This document shows positions 1 to 8,324 of a DNA stretch of 11,147 nt, piece by piece. Position numbers and translations under genes: made by a program. Under the pieces are notes generated by a model. That model was not told the origin of the DNA. It saw nothing but the letters and a program-made list of their open reading frames with translations, and made no database searches. Each line of letters begins with the position of its first letter. Position 1 is the stretch's first letter. Source of the stretch: a bacterium (GTDB lineage: Bacteria; Electryoneota; RPQS01); contig JAHIZR010000271.1 of assembly GCA_018814465.1 (NCBI GenBank), forward strand, positions 1 through 11,147, read 5' to 3'.

Positions 1-3000
1 ACGTCTTTTTTGACGGCCCTCCGGGAACCAACGGCGTCCCCCATATCGGTCACATGATGCAGTCGGCTCTGAAAGATCTCTGGCCCCGCTACAAGACGAT
101 GCAGGACTATCGCGTGCTGCGCAAAGCCGGATGGGATACGCACGGCCTCCCCGTCGAGATGACCGCCGACAAGGATCTCGGCTTTAAATCCAAACTTGAC
201 GTCGTCAAATACGGCGAACAGAAATATATCGACCACTGCCGCAAGACCGTTTTCCGCTACAAGGAAACCTGGGAAACCGCCATTCGCCGCAGCGGCCGCT
301 TCGTGGATCTGGAAAATGCCTATGCCACCTTCCGGCCCTCCTATATCCAATCCGACTGGTGGACGCTGAAACAAGCTTGGAATCTCGAGTTGGAAGGCGA
401 AGCCCGCGAGCGCGTAATCGCGCTGGGACAATCTCCCAAATATCTCTATCGCGATTATCGCATCATGGCCTACTCCCCGCGCACGGGAACCACCCTCTCG
501 AATTTCGAAGTCGCGCAGGGCTACAAGGACGTCACGGATCTTACTCTGTATGTGAAATTCCGCGTCAAAGGCGAGGCGAATACCTACCTGACGGCCTGGA
601 CCACGACCCCGTGGACACTCTTTTCCAATCTGGCTATCGCGGTCGGTTCCGATATCGAATACGTGACCGTTGAACTACTGGAAGATACCAATGCCGGCAA
701 AGCCGGTGAAAAGTGGATTCTCGCCGCCGCTCGTCTCGCCGCTCTCGAACCGATGATCGGAAAATATCGTATTGTCGGTTCACCGCAACTCGGACGCGCG
801 CTCGCCGGAATCGCCTACGAGCCGATGTGGGAGTGGCTGAATCAATACGCCGCTCCAAGCTACGGTGGCGGCAAACCGAACGCCTGTTACGTGATCGCAG
901 ATGACTATGTCACCACCGCCGACGGGACGGGACTAGTTCATCTGGCCTATTACGGCGAGGACGATTTCCGTATTTTACGCAAGAATGGCATCCCCCTTGT
1001 CCTCTGTGTTGACGGTGCCGGCCTGATCGAGGAGTATGCGACTCAATTTGCGGGCCGCTGGTTCCGCGATGAGTCACTGGATGTGGACATTCTCAAGGCG
1101 CTCAAAGCGAAGAATCTGCTCATCGAAAAAGAGAAGTACGAACACGCCTACCCCTTTGACTATCGCACTGGCTCGCCCCTGATGTACTTCCCCCGCCCGG
1201 CGTGGTTCATTCGCACGACCGAACTCAAAGACATGATGATTCGCGCGAATCGCGAAATCGGCTGGAAACCTGATCATATTCGCGATGGCCGCTTCGGCAA
1301 CTGGCTCGAAAACGTGCAGGACTGGAATGTCACTCGCGAACGCTACTGGGGCAGCCCGCTTCCTGTCTGGCGCACTGAAGATGGAAGTGAATCCGTTTGT
1401 TTCGGCAGTATCGCGGAGCTTGCTGATGCCTATAAGAAAGCGCACGGCAAACCGCTTCCAGAGGACTTCGATCCGCACAAACCGCAGATTGATTCCATTA
1501 TCCTGAAAGCCTCGGATGGCCGCGAAATGCGCCGCGATAATTTCGTCCTCGATAGCTGGTTCAATGCGGGTCTCATGCCTTGGGGGCAATGGGGCTATCC
1601 CTCCGAGCCCGGCTCACCCGAACAGTTCAAGGCGCAGTATCCCTGCGATTTCATCTGTGAAGGACTCGATCAAACTCGCGGCTGGTTCTATACCATGCTG
1701 GCTTGTTCCTGCTTGATTGCCAAAGCTAAAATGCAGGAGTACGCACGCAGCAGCGACGAAACCGCGAAGAAATTCTGGTCCAATCCTGTTAACTGGTCCT
1801 CCTATAAAAACTGCATCTGCACCGAACTCGTCCTCGATCACACCGGCCAGAAGATGTCCAAATCGCTGGGCAATGTCGTCGATCCGATGGAGCTCTTTGA
1901 GAAATTCGGCGCCGATCCCGTCCGCTGGATCTTCTACTCCTCCAATCCGTGGAATGCCAAGCGGTTCGGTGAAGAGGAAATCCGCGAGGGGGTTCGTGCG
2001 GTTATTCTCCCCCTCTGGAACTCCTACTCTTTCTTTGTCACCTATGCTCTGATTGATAACTGGACTCCCGCTGCGAACGCGAAAATCCAGCCGACACAGA
2101 TGGATCGCTGGATTCTCTCGGAATACTATCGTTTGATCGATGAAGTTATTACCAATCTCGATCAATATGAAGTCGCTCCGGCGTCAACTGCGATTGTTCG
2201 TTTTCTCGATCTGCTGACCAATTGGTATATTCGCCGCTCCCGCCGTCGTTTCTGGAAATCCGAAAGCGATATAGACAAGGCTACAGCGTACGCGACCCTC
2301 TATCAGGTTTTGGTTGGTTTAACCCACATCCTGGCACCCTTCTTGCCATTTATGACTGAGTTCATTTATCAGAATTTGGTCCGGTCCTTTGACAAGAATG
2401 CTCCAGAGAGTATCCACTTAGCCGCCTACCCTCGGGCAGATGCGTCAAAAAGAGACAAAGATCTGGAAGCGAACATGGAACACGTTCGCACGGCGGTCAC
2501 GCTTGCCAGATCCATCCGGCAGGAAAAGAATCTGAAAGTGCGGCAGCCTCTGACCGCTTTAACATGGGTCATTAAAGACGAGGATGCCGGCAAGAAACTC
2601 GCGGACTTTTTCCCGGTCATTGCCGAGGAAATCAATGTCCGCGAAGTCAATATCATTCATAATGATGAAGAACTCGTCGAACTCAGCGCTCTTCCGAATC
2701 TAAAATTGCTCGGCAAGAAAGTCGGCAAGAAGATGATTGATGTCTCGAACGCGATCAAGGCGCTTGATACGGAGACGCTGCGCGCTGTTGAGGCGGGAAG
2801 CACGGTCAGGATTGATGAATTCGAACTGACCGCGGACGACATTATTATCAAGCGATCCGAGAAGCCGGGGCTGGCCATTCAATCCGATCAGGGCATGACG
2901 ATCGCCTTAAATACGAACCTGACTCCGGAATTGATCTCCGAAGGTCTGGCGCGCGAGGTCGTACACCATATCCAGAACCTGCGCAAAGAAAGCGGATTTG

Positions 3001-3203
3001 AAATAACGGACAGGATTCAGTTAGCCCTGAGTTCTGATTCTGAAACATTGAGAGTTGCAATTGAAAGTTTCAAAGATTATATTTGCCGCGAAACCTTGGC
3101 GCTTGAATTGTCGTTGAATGAAACAACCGGTGGAACCGAGCTGAAAACCGGAGACCATATTTTCGCCGCAAAAATTCGGCGTGTGGAAACTCCCTCTGCT
3201 TAA
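1..3203 (+). CDS. ileS: Isoleucyl-tRNA synthetase, type 2 (5'-partial)
   Basis: Class I aminoacyl-tRNA synthetase that charges tRNA-Ile in the cytoplasm. The reading frame is open from the window edge (first whole codon at 3), so the true start lies upstream; the ATG at 54 is internal because it directly follows the HIGH signature (42-53). KMSKS is at 1851-1865. The CP1 editing domain shows the Thr-rich TTTPWTL stretch (600-620) and a GTGLVH motif (924-941). The FICEGLDQTRGWFY and SSNPWNAKRF segments, and the lack of a C-terminal CxxC zinc site, point to the eukaryote-like type 2 enzyme, a class often mupirocin-tolerant (family knowledge, not shown here). About 1066 residues are visible, near full length. 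Oddities: GTNG instead of the usual TANG-like stretch before HIGH, a shortened editing motif (945-965), and WFNAG where WFDSG is usual (1557-1571). It heads an operon with the DksA-like gene 19 nt downstream. Confidence 0.97.
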   Translation, partial: VFFDGPPGTNGVPHIGHMMQSALKDLWPRYKTMQDYRVLRKAGWDTHGLPVEMTADKDLGFKSKLDVVKYGEQKYIDHCRKTVFRYKETWETAIRRSGRFVDLENAYATFRPSYIQSDWWTLKQAWNLELEGEARERVIALGQSPKYLYRDYRIMAYSPRTGTTLSNFEVAQGYKDVTDLTLYVKFRVKGEANTYLTAWTTTPWTLFSNLAIAVGSDIEYVTVELLEDTNAGKAGEKWILAAARLAALEPMIGKYRIVGSPQLGRALAGIAYEPMWEWLNQYAAPSYGGGKPNACYVIADDYVTTADGTGLVHLAYYGEDDFRILRKNGIPLVLCVDGAGLIEEYATQFAGRWFRDESLDVDILKALKAKNLLIEKEKYEHAYPFDYRTGSPLMYFPRPAWFIRTTELKDMMIRANREIGWKPDHIRDGRFGNWLENVQDWNVTRERYWGSPLPVWRTEDGSESVCFGSIAELADAYKKAHGKPLPEDFDPHKPQIDSIILKASDGREMRRDNFVLDSWFNAGLMPWGQWGYPSEPGSPEQFKAQYPCDFICEGLDQTRGWFYTMLACSCLIAKAKMQEYARSSDETAKKFWSNPVNWSSYKNCICTELVLDHTGQKMSKSLGNVVDPMELFEKFGADPVRWIFYSSNPWNAKRFGEEEIREGVRAVILPLWNSYSFFVTYALIDNWTPAANAKIQPTQMDRWILSEYYRLIDEVITNLDQYEVAPASTAIVRFLDLLTNWYIRRSRRRFWKSESDIDKATAYATLYQVLVGLTHILAPFLPFMTEFIYQNLVRSFDKNAPESIHLAAYPRADASKRDKDLEANMEHVRTAVTLARSIRQEKNLKVRQPLTALTWVIKDEDAGKKLADFFPVIAEEINVREVNIIHNDEELVELSALPNLKLLGKKVGKKMIDVSNAIKALDTETLRAVEAGSTVRIDEFELTADDIIIKRSEKPGLAIQSDQGMTIALNTNLTPELISEGLAREVVHHIQNLRKESGFEITDRIQLALSSDSETLRVAIESFKDYICRETLALELSLNETTGGTELKTGDHIFAAKIRRVETPSA

Positions 3204-3222
3204 TCACAAGGACGGATGCCCA

Positions 3223-3765
3223 ATGGCTGCTGCTACATCCAAAACAAAGTCAAACGAGAAGAAACCTGTCAGGAAGCGCGCAGCTTCTGTAAAAACTGAT
3301 ACTCATATGAGCAAGCAAGAAACACAGACAACCGTGAATCCCGGGGATCAGAAGTGGCCCAGCGGTCCGCATCCCACTCATTATTCTCCGGAGTGGAAAG
3401 AATACTTCCGCGAGATCATCATGCAAAAGCGCGAAGAAATCATGCACGAGTTGGGCTACCTGAAGGAATCCTCGCTTGAAATGACAACGGAATCTTATTC
3501 GGGTGACACGTCCACTTACAGCCTGCATATGGCCGATCAGGGTACGGACGCTCAAGAACGCGAAAAGGCTTTCCTCTTTGCCAGCCGTGAAGGAAAGATG
3601 CTCAAACTGCTCGATCAGGCCATTGAACGCATCAATGCCGGCACCTACGGCTATTGTCAGGCGACGGATGAACCGATTGAATTCAAACGTCTGGAAGCAA
3701 TCCCTCATGCCAAGTATTCCGTGGCGACCAAGAAAAAAATGGAAGAAGCCAAGAATTCCGAATGA
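3223..3765 (+). CDS. DksA/TraR-family protein with degenerate zinc finger
   Basis: A 180-residue member of the DksA/TraR family, whose studied members bind in the RNA polymerase secondary channel and act with ppGpp. The start at 3223 has an AAGGA Shine-Dalgarno (3208-3212) 10 nt upstream; an in-frame GTG at 3181 inside ileS is much less likely. Residues 1-45 are a basic, low-complexity extension. A coiled-coil region follows, with ADQGTDAQERE near the presumed coil tip. The C-terminal finger fold keeps YGYC, EPIEFKRLEA and the following proline, but the four metal positions read Cys145, Thr148, Ser166, Thr169, so zinc cannot be held by the usual four cysteines. Zinc-independent relatives are known, such as Pseudomonas DksA2 and alphaproteobacterial forms. 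It lies between ileS and lspA, and its stop overlaps the lspA start. Whether it acts like DksA or like another branch of the family cannot be told from sequence alone. Confidence 0.88.
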   Translation: MAAATSKTKSNEKKPVRKRAASVKTDTHMSKQETQTTVNPGDQKWPSGPHPTHYSPEWKEYFREIIMQKREEIMHELGYLKESSLEMTTESYSGDTSTYSLHMADQGTDAQEREKAFLFASREGKMLKLLDQAIERINAGTYGYCQATDEPIEFKRLEAIPHAKYSVATKKKMEEAKNSE

Positions 3766-4352
3766 CGGACGACACTGCTGCGGCACATAGAGTATGGCCA
3801 TGGTATACCGCGCTCATTGGTATCATCGTACTGGATCAATTAACCAAGTATCTGGTACGGGCAAATCTGAATCTGCATGATTCGATTCCTCTGCTCGGTG
3901 AAGAGCTGCTGCGGTTGACTCACGTTCAGAATCCCGGGATCATTTTCGGCCATACCTTCATTTCATTGCCTCTGCTCTTGGTTTTCGGATGGACCGCCTC
4001 GCTTGTGTTGGCGGTTTATCTCTTTCGGCTGGTGCGCCGTCACGACCCTCTGCGCTGGCCCGTACTGCTCTTTCTGGCCGGCGCCATCGGCAATTCCATT
4101 GACCGCACGCTTTTCGGCACGGTGACTGATTTTATCGACGCCGATTTCCCTGATTTCATTATGGATCGTTGGGCTGTATTCAATGTCGCGGACTCCTGCG
4201 TGACCGTTGGAATCACGCTCATGATCTGGATTACTTTTTTGGAGTATGGTCGACACAAAAACTCGTCCGCTCCTGCCCATGAGCAACTCTCCGACACTCC
4301 CAATTCCATATCAACTCAAGACTGCGCCGGGTCAGCATCCGGTTCGGATTGA
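3762..4352 (+). CDS. lspA: Lipoprotein signal peptidase (signal peptidase II)
   Basis: Inner-membrane aspartyl protease that removes the signal peptide from prolipoproteins after lipid attachment to the +1 cysteine. Four membrane segments are visible, at about residues 14-33, 65-90, 97-113 and 143-163. Conserved boxes are present: LDQLTK (Asp25), NPGIIFG, GNSIDR (Asp114), TDF (Asp123) and FNVAD (Asp144); Asp123 and Asp144 match the catalytic pair of the family. At 196 residues it is longer than the usual 160-170. The surplus is a polar, Ser-rich tail of about 30 residues after the last membrane segment, and that tail is encoded where the rluD gene has already begun in another frame. The start is fixed by the ATGA overlap with the DksA-like gene (3762-3765); no good Shine-Dalgarno is seen, so translational coupling is likely. 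The ileS-lspA linkage is common in bacteria. Confidence 0.95.
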   Translation: MTDDTAAAHRVWPWYTALIGIIVLDQLTKYLVRANLNLHDSIPLLGEELLRLTHVQNPGIIFGHTFISLPLLLVFGWTASLVLAVYLFRLVRRHDPLRWPVLLFLAGAIGNSIDRTLFGTVTDFIDADFPDFIMDRWAVFNVADSCVTVGITLMIWITFLEYGRHKNSSAPAHEQLSDTPNSISTQDCAGSASGSD

Positions 4353-5283
4353 CCGTTATCTCCAGCAAGCTCTCCCTTCGATTTCTCGCAATAAAATCCA
4401 CGAATTGATCGATTCGGGGCTGGTCTTTCTCGACGGCGAAATTCCTCGGAAATCGCAGAAAATCAGCGGCGATCAGTTGATCGAGATTCACTTTCGCGAG
4501 CAGCCCCCTTCCGACATTCTCGCGGAAGCGATCGCACTCGATATCTATTACGAAGACGCGCACCTGCTCGTGGTCAACAAACCCTCCGGCATGGTTACGC
4601 ACCCCGCTCATGGCAATTTCTCGGGAACGCTGGTCAATGCCCTGCTCCATCATTTCGGACAGGCGAACGCCGGCCATAATATGCGGCCGGGAATCGTGCA
4701 TCGGCTGGATAAAGGCACTTCCGGCTTGCTTGTCATCGCCAAAAACGACTACGTGCATCGCAAATTGACCGACCAATTTGCCGCTCGCGAAGTCAAGCGC
4801 GAGTATCGCGCTGTCGTCTGGGGCAAAATTCGCGCGAATGAAGGGATGATCGAAACCCAATTGGGCAGGCATCCCGGCGACCGCAAGCGCTTTGCGGTGG
4901 TCCGCAAGGGCGGTAAGCACGCTGTCACGACTTATCAGGTCATCGAGACCTTCCGGGACACCTCTTATCTGGCTCTCCATCTGAAAACCGGACGAACCCA
5001 CCAGATTCGAGTCCACTTGCAGCATCAGGGGAATCCCGTCTTCGGAGATGATTCCTATGGGGGTAAAATGAAGCGCATCAGCGGATATCCGGGAGCCAAG
5101 AAGAAATTCTATACGGACCTTGTCAACAGCCTCGATTACTTCGCGCTCCATGCCCGCACTCTGGGCTTTGTGCATCCGATTGAAAAGAAAACCCTCGAAT
5201 TCGAGGCAGACCCCCCAAGAAAATTTCTTAATGTATTGAATAAACTGAGAATGGATGCAAATTCAATGCTTGACAACAATTGA
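4279..5283 (+). CDS. rluD: RluA/RluD-family 23S rRNA pseudouridine synthase
   Basis: Converts specific uridines of 23S rRNA to pseudouridine; RluD acts on helix 69 during large-subunit assembly. The order is an N-terminal S4 RNA-binding domain beginning at VRIDRYL (about 4342 to 4490), then the catalytic domain with GIVHRLDKGTSGLLVIAK, whose catalytic Asp is encoded at 4708-4710, and the C-terminal GRTHQIRVHL / GNPVFGDDSYGG motif. RluD is the best match among RluA-type enzymes because of the S4 domain and length (334 residues from 4279), but RluC-like specificity is not excluded. The start is uncertain. ATG 4246 lies only 1 nt after GGAG, too close for a normal Shine-Dalgarno, while ATG 4279 has no such site but gives a typical N-terminus. 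Either way the gene overlaps lspA out of frame, by 74 or 107 nt, and is probably translated by coupling. The stop lies in the spacer of the secD promoter. Confidence 0.9.
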   Translation: MSNSPTLPIPYQLKTAPGQHPVRIDRYLQQALPSISRNKIHELIDSGLVFLDGEIPRKSQKISGDQLIEIHFREQPPSDILAEAIALDIYYEDAHLLVVNKPSGMVTHPAHGNFSGTLVNALLHHFGQANAGHNMRPGIVHRLDKGTSGLLVIAKNDYVHRKLTDQFAAREVKREYRAVVWGKIRANEGMIETQLGRHPGDRKRFAVVRKGGKHAVTTYQVIETFRDTSYLALHLKTGRTHQIRVHLQHQGNPVFGDDSYGGKMKRISGYPGAKKKFYTDLVNSLDYFALHARTLGFVHPIEKKTLEFEADPPRKFLNVLNKLRMDANSMLDNN

Positions 5284-5298
5284 ATTTTCACCTATATT
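5270..5298 (+). promoter_or_regulatory. Sigma-70-type promoter for secD-secF
   Basis: TTGACA (5270-5275), a 17-nt spacer and TATATT (5293-5298) give a consensus -35 box, optimal spacing and a five-of-six -10 box. Predicted transcription start is about 5305, leaving a leader of about 40 nt before the secD ATG. The rluD stop codon lies inside the spacer, so the promoter is partly within coding sequence. Prediction from sequence only. Confidence 0.7.
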
Positions 5299-5314
5299 AA
5301 TGATCTTGGTGAAA
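5286..5314. promoter_or_regulatory. Operator-like inverted repeat at secD promoter
   Basis: TTTCACC (5286-5292) and GGTGAAA (5308-5314) form a perfect 7-bp inverted repeat separated by 15 nt. The arms are centred 22 bp apart, about two helical turns, and they bracket the -10 box and the predicted transcription start. The left arm would lie upstream of the start and so be absent from the secD mRNA, which favours a DNA operator over an RNA hairpin. The binding protein is unknown, and chance occurrence is possible. Confidence 0.35.
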
Positions 5315-5345
5315 TTGCATCCTCATACACTTTTCTAAATAAAGC

Positions 5346-7412
5346 ATGAAATCCGTTCGTACTCGACTAATCATAGTCCTCATACTGATCGCGGGAGGAA
5401 TCTATTATCTCTTCCCGACTTACAAGTATGACAAGCTGACGACTCAGGAAGAAACGCTCATTACCGAGCTTTCCGAAACGTCACGGATCCCCCTCAACCG
5501 ATTAGCGCTCGAAGTCTATCGGAACGATGTGGATCTTCAAGGAGAAATTGAAGTCTCCACTCTGGACGACGCAGCCAAGCTTAAAGCCATCGAGCAGTTG
5601 AACTATCTGCGCGGTGAATTTGCCGCCGAAATCCAGAAATACCGTCCGAACGCGATCAAGCTGGGTCTCGACCTTCAAGGTGGCATGTACCTCGTCCTGG
5701 AAGTCGATATCCTCGATCAATTGCGCAAAGGCGCTTCGATCGAAGATGAGACTCTCATTCGTATCTTGGCTGAGCTCGAAAAGCTGACAAACGAGCAGGA
5801 TGTGGATATTTTCAGAACCCTGGGAGCTTTGGCGGCGCGTGAAGGAGTCTCGCTCAACCGCTACTGGGGAGAACCCGGCCAATCCGATGCCGACATTCTC
5901 TCCGATCTGCAGGAGATGACGGAAGACGCGATCGATCGCGTTCTGGAAATCCTGCGCAACCGAGTCGACCAATTCGGCGTTTCCGAACCGTCCATCAGCA
6001 AACTGGGCACCCGCCGGATTGCTCTTGAGCTTCCCGGTGTGAAAGATCCGCTTCGCGCTCGTGAACTTGTCGGCCGTACGGCCTTGCTCGAGTTTAAGCT
6101 GCTGGCGGACGTCGATCGCACCGGCAGTATTCTCACCAAGCTCGACAATGCGATCGCCGGCGTTGACACGGCGGAAGTCGACACAACGATCGCCGATACT
6201 CTGCAAACCGCCGCTGCGGAAACGGCGGCTCCTGACACGGCAAAGGAACTCGCGCAGGATACCGCCGCCGCTGATACCGGGGTCATCGCCGCTGAAGAAC
6301 TCTTCGGCGAAGATATCACGGATCTCGCGGCAAGTGACACGATCGACGCGGAGCATCCCTTGCTGTCATTAATGGTCGGGGGAACGTCGGATATTCTGGT
6401 CCCCTCTGAACACCGCAGCAAAGTCATACGCTACCTGAATACCCGTGAATATCAAAAGCTGATTCCGGGAGATGTTGAGTTCCTCTGGGGCAGCAAGGAA
6501 GTTAACAATCTGGGCGATGGCAAGGAATACTGGCGGCTCTATCTTGTCAAAAAGCAATCCGACCTGACAGGATCGAAGCTCGCCGATGCCCGCTCCACGA
6601 TTGGCAGCGGCTACGATCCGGCTCAAGCCGGCAAACCCATTGTCCAGATGGAATTCACTCGCGAGGGAGGTCGCATCTTCTCCCGCGTCACCGGCGCGAA
6701 TGTCGGCAAGCGGCTCGCGATCGTGCTGGATGAAAGAGTCTATATGGCTCCCAATATTCAGGATAAAATCTCCGGCGGATCAGCGATTATCACGGGTCTG
6801 GATGACATGGGCGAAGCGCGCGATATCGCCATCGTGCTGCGCGCCGGCGCCCTCCCCGCCCCGGTTCAAATCGTCGAAGAAAGAACGGTGGGCCCATCGC
6901 TGGGAAATGATTCGGTCGAAGCCGGCAAGACCAGCCTTACCCTCGCCTTTCTGGCTGTAACACTGTTCATGCTGCTCTATTACCGTGCGTCCGGCGGCAT
7001 CGCCGACGTGGCAATGATCCTGAATGTTTTCCTGCTGCTGGCGATTCTGGGAATGTTCCAGTTTACCCTGACGATGCCCGGTATCGCCGGTATTATCCTA
7101 ACTATCGGTATGGCGGTGGACGCGAACGTCTTGATTTTCGAACGTATCCGCGAAGAGCTTAAACTGGGCAAAACGGTTCGCGCGGCAATCGATCAAGGTT
7201 TTGCCCGGGCAATTATCACGATTATCGACGCGAACATCACGACCGCCATCGCCGGTATCGTCCTCTTGATTTATGGAACCGGTCCAATCAAGGGATTTGC
7301 GCTTACCCTGACAATCGGTATCTGTGTCAACCTATTCGCCGCAATCGTATTCACTCGTATGGTCTACGATATGTTCACCTATCGGCGTCAACTTAACTCC
7401 CTAAGCATCTGA
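5346..7412 (+). CDS. secD: Protein translocase subunit SecD
   Basis: Inner-membrane RND-type component of the Sec system; with SecF it uses the proton gradient to help pull exported proteins out of SecYEG. Residues 7-22 form the first membrane helix, followed by the large periplasmic region with KLGLDLQGGMYLVLEV (Asp109, Gly112, Gly113), ILRNRVDQFGVSEPSI and the P1 head. A C-terminal block of about five membrane helices (about 530-680) contains AVDANVLIFERIREEL, with the conserved Asp592 of the proton path. At 688 residues it is longer than many SecD proteins, partly because of an Asp/Thr/Ala-rich low-complexity insertion (residues about 270-337). The ATG at 5346 has no clear Shine-Dalgarno. 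The stop overlaps the secF start by one base (TGATG), so the two are probably made in step. No yajC is seen next to it. Confidence 0.97.
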   Translation: MKSVRTRLIIVLILIAGGIYYLFPTYKYDKLTTQEETLITELSETSRIPLNRLALEVYRNDVDLQGEIEVSTLDDAAKLKAIEQLNYLRGEFAAEIQKYRPNAIKLGLDLQGGMYLVLEVDILDQLRKGASIEDETLIRILAELEKLTNEQDVDIFRTLGALAAREGVSLNRYWGEPGQSDADILSDLQEMTEDAIDRVLEILRNRVDQFGVSEPSISKLGTRRIALELPGVKDPLRARELVGRTALLEFKLLADVDRTGSILTKLDNAIAGVDTAEVDTTIADTLQTAAAETAAPDTAKELAQDTAAADTGVIAAEELFGEDITDLAASDTIDAEHPLLSLMVGGTSDILVPSEHRSKVIRYLNTREYQKLIPGDVEFLWGSKEVNNLGDGKEYWRLYLVKKQSDLTGSKLADARSTIGSGYDPAQAGKPIVQMEFTREGGRIFSRVTGANVGKRLAIVLDERVYMAPNIQDKISGGSAIITGLDDMGEARDIAIVLRAGALPAPVQIVEERTVGPSLGNDSVEAGKTSLTLAFLAVTLFMLLYYRASGGIADVAMILNVFLLLAILGMFQFTLTMPGIAGIILTIGMAVDANVLIFERIREELKLGKTVRAAIDQGFARAIITIIDANITTAIAGIVLLIYGTGPIKGFALTLTIGICVNLFAAIVFTRMVYDMFTYRRQLNSLSI
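6153..6356 (+). other. Asp-Thr/Ala-rich low-complexity insertion in SecD
   Basis: This stretch encodes about 68 residues of SecD (about 270-337) dominated by Ala, Asp, Thr and Glu, with seven Asp-Thr dipeptides and no membrane character. It lies between the VGRTALLEFKLL segment of the periplasmic base and the later LVPSEHRSKV segment. The reading frame is intact on both sides. It is most likely a flexible acidic periplasmic loop that expanded by short-repeat slippage; its function is unknown. Confidence 0.6.
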
Positions 7413-8320
7413 TGCTCCAGTTCTTCAAGAAAACCAATATCGACTTCATCTCACGCCGCAAGGCGGCAATCCTCTTCTCCGCGACGATTATTATCGCGGG
7501 ACTGATTGTGATGATCATCAATGGACCCAAGTGGTCGATTGACTTCCAGGGCGGCTTGGAAATCCAAATCCGTTTTCAGAATGATGTCTCGGATGGCGAC
7601 ATCCGCGCCGCGTTGACCGGCATTGAGATCGGCGAAGTCAAGACCGTCACCGGTCTGGGACAGAAGGAAGACTTTCTCATCCGCACCAAGGAAGAGGGCG
7701 ACTTTGCCGAACTGCAGCGCCAGATTTCGGATAAGTTAGATGCTGCTTTTGCCAGTAATCCGCATGAGATTCGCGGCGTCGATGTCGTCGGTCCCAAAGT
7801 CGGTCAGGAACTCCGCCGGCAGGCGATCATCTCGGCGATCGTGGCAATGATTCTCCTCGTCATCTATATCTCGTGGCGGTTCGAATTCAAGTTCGCTGTG
7901 GGAGGCGTGATCGCGCTCCTGCATGATGTTTTGGTGACGATGGCCTTCTTCGCATTCTTCGGCTATGAATTCAGCCTGTCCGTACTCGCGGCCTTCCTAA
8001 CCCTGATCGGATTCTCGCTGAATGACACCATTGTTATCTACGACCGTATTCGTGAGAATCTGAAAAAGCTTCGTCAGATTTCGCTCGCCGAAATCATGAA
8101 TCAAAGTATTAATGAAACGCTCTCGCGCACGATAATCACTTCACTGACCGTCTTCCTGACAATTCTGGTGCTCTTTATTTTCGGAGGACCGGTGCTGCGC
8201 GGATTCAGCTTCGCGATGCTCGTTGGCATCCTTACCGGTACCTATTCATCCGTGTTTATCGCCGCTCCCGTTGTGCTGGAGTGGAGCGAGCGCTCTGCCT
8301 TGAAGGGCAAAAAACGCTGA
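7412..8320 (+). CDS. secF: Protein translocase subunit SecF
   Basis: Membrane partner of SecD in proton-driven late-stage protein export. At 302 residues it has the usual SecF length. An N-terminal membrane helix (about residues 18-35) is followed by WSIDFQGGLEIQIRF (Asp44, Gly47, Gly48), the equivalent of the SecD DLQGG motif. Then come VVGPKVGQELRRQA before the second helix, and the C-terminal helix bundle with FSLNDTIVIYDRIRENL (Asn204, Asp205, Arg212), the SecF signature. The ATG shares its first base with the secD stop and has no Shine-Dalgarno, so translation is probably coupled to secD. Separate secD and secF genes, rather than a fused secDF, is the commoner arrangement. An intrinsic terminator begins 22 nt after the stop, marking the end of the secD-secF unit. 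Confidence 0.97.
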   Translation: MLQFFKKTNIDFISRRKAAILFSATIIIAGLIVMIINGPKWSIDFQGGLEIQIRFQNDVSDGDIRAALTGIEIGEVKTVTGLGQKEDFLIRTKEEGDFAELQRQISDKLDAAFASNPHEIRGVDVVGPKVGQELRRQAIISAIVAMILLVIYISWRFEFKFAVGGVIALLHDVLVTMAFFAFFGYEFSLSVLAAFLTLIGFSLNDTIVIYDRIRENLKKLRQISLAEIMNQSINETLSRTIITSLTVFLTILVLFIFGGPVLRGFSFAMLVGILTGTYSSVFIAAPVVLEWSERSALKGKKR

Positions 8321-8324
8321 TATT

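Noticed and set aside
54..56. ATG at 54 as the start of ileS
   Set aside because: The frame is open upstream and encodes the essential GPPGTNGVPHIGH signature just before this ATG, so the gene is cut by the window edge.
4231..5175. Long open frame on the minus strand opposite rluD (314 codons)
   Set aside because: It is antisense to a gene with intact catalytic motifs, shows no recognisable domain, and similar minus-strand open frames lie opposite ileS, secD and purA, as expected from this codon usage.
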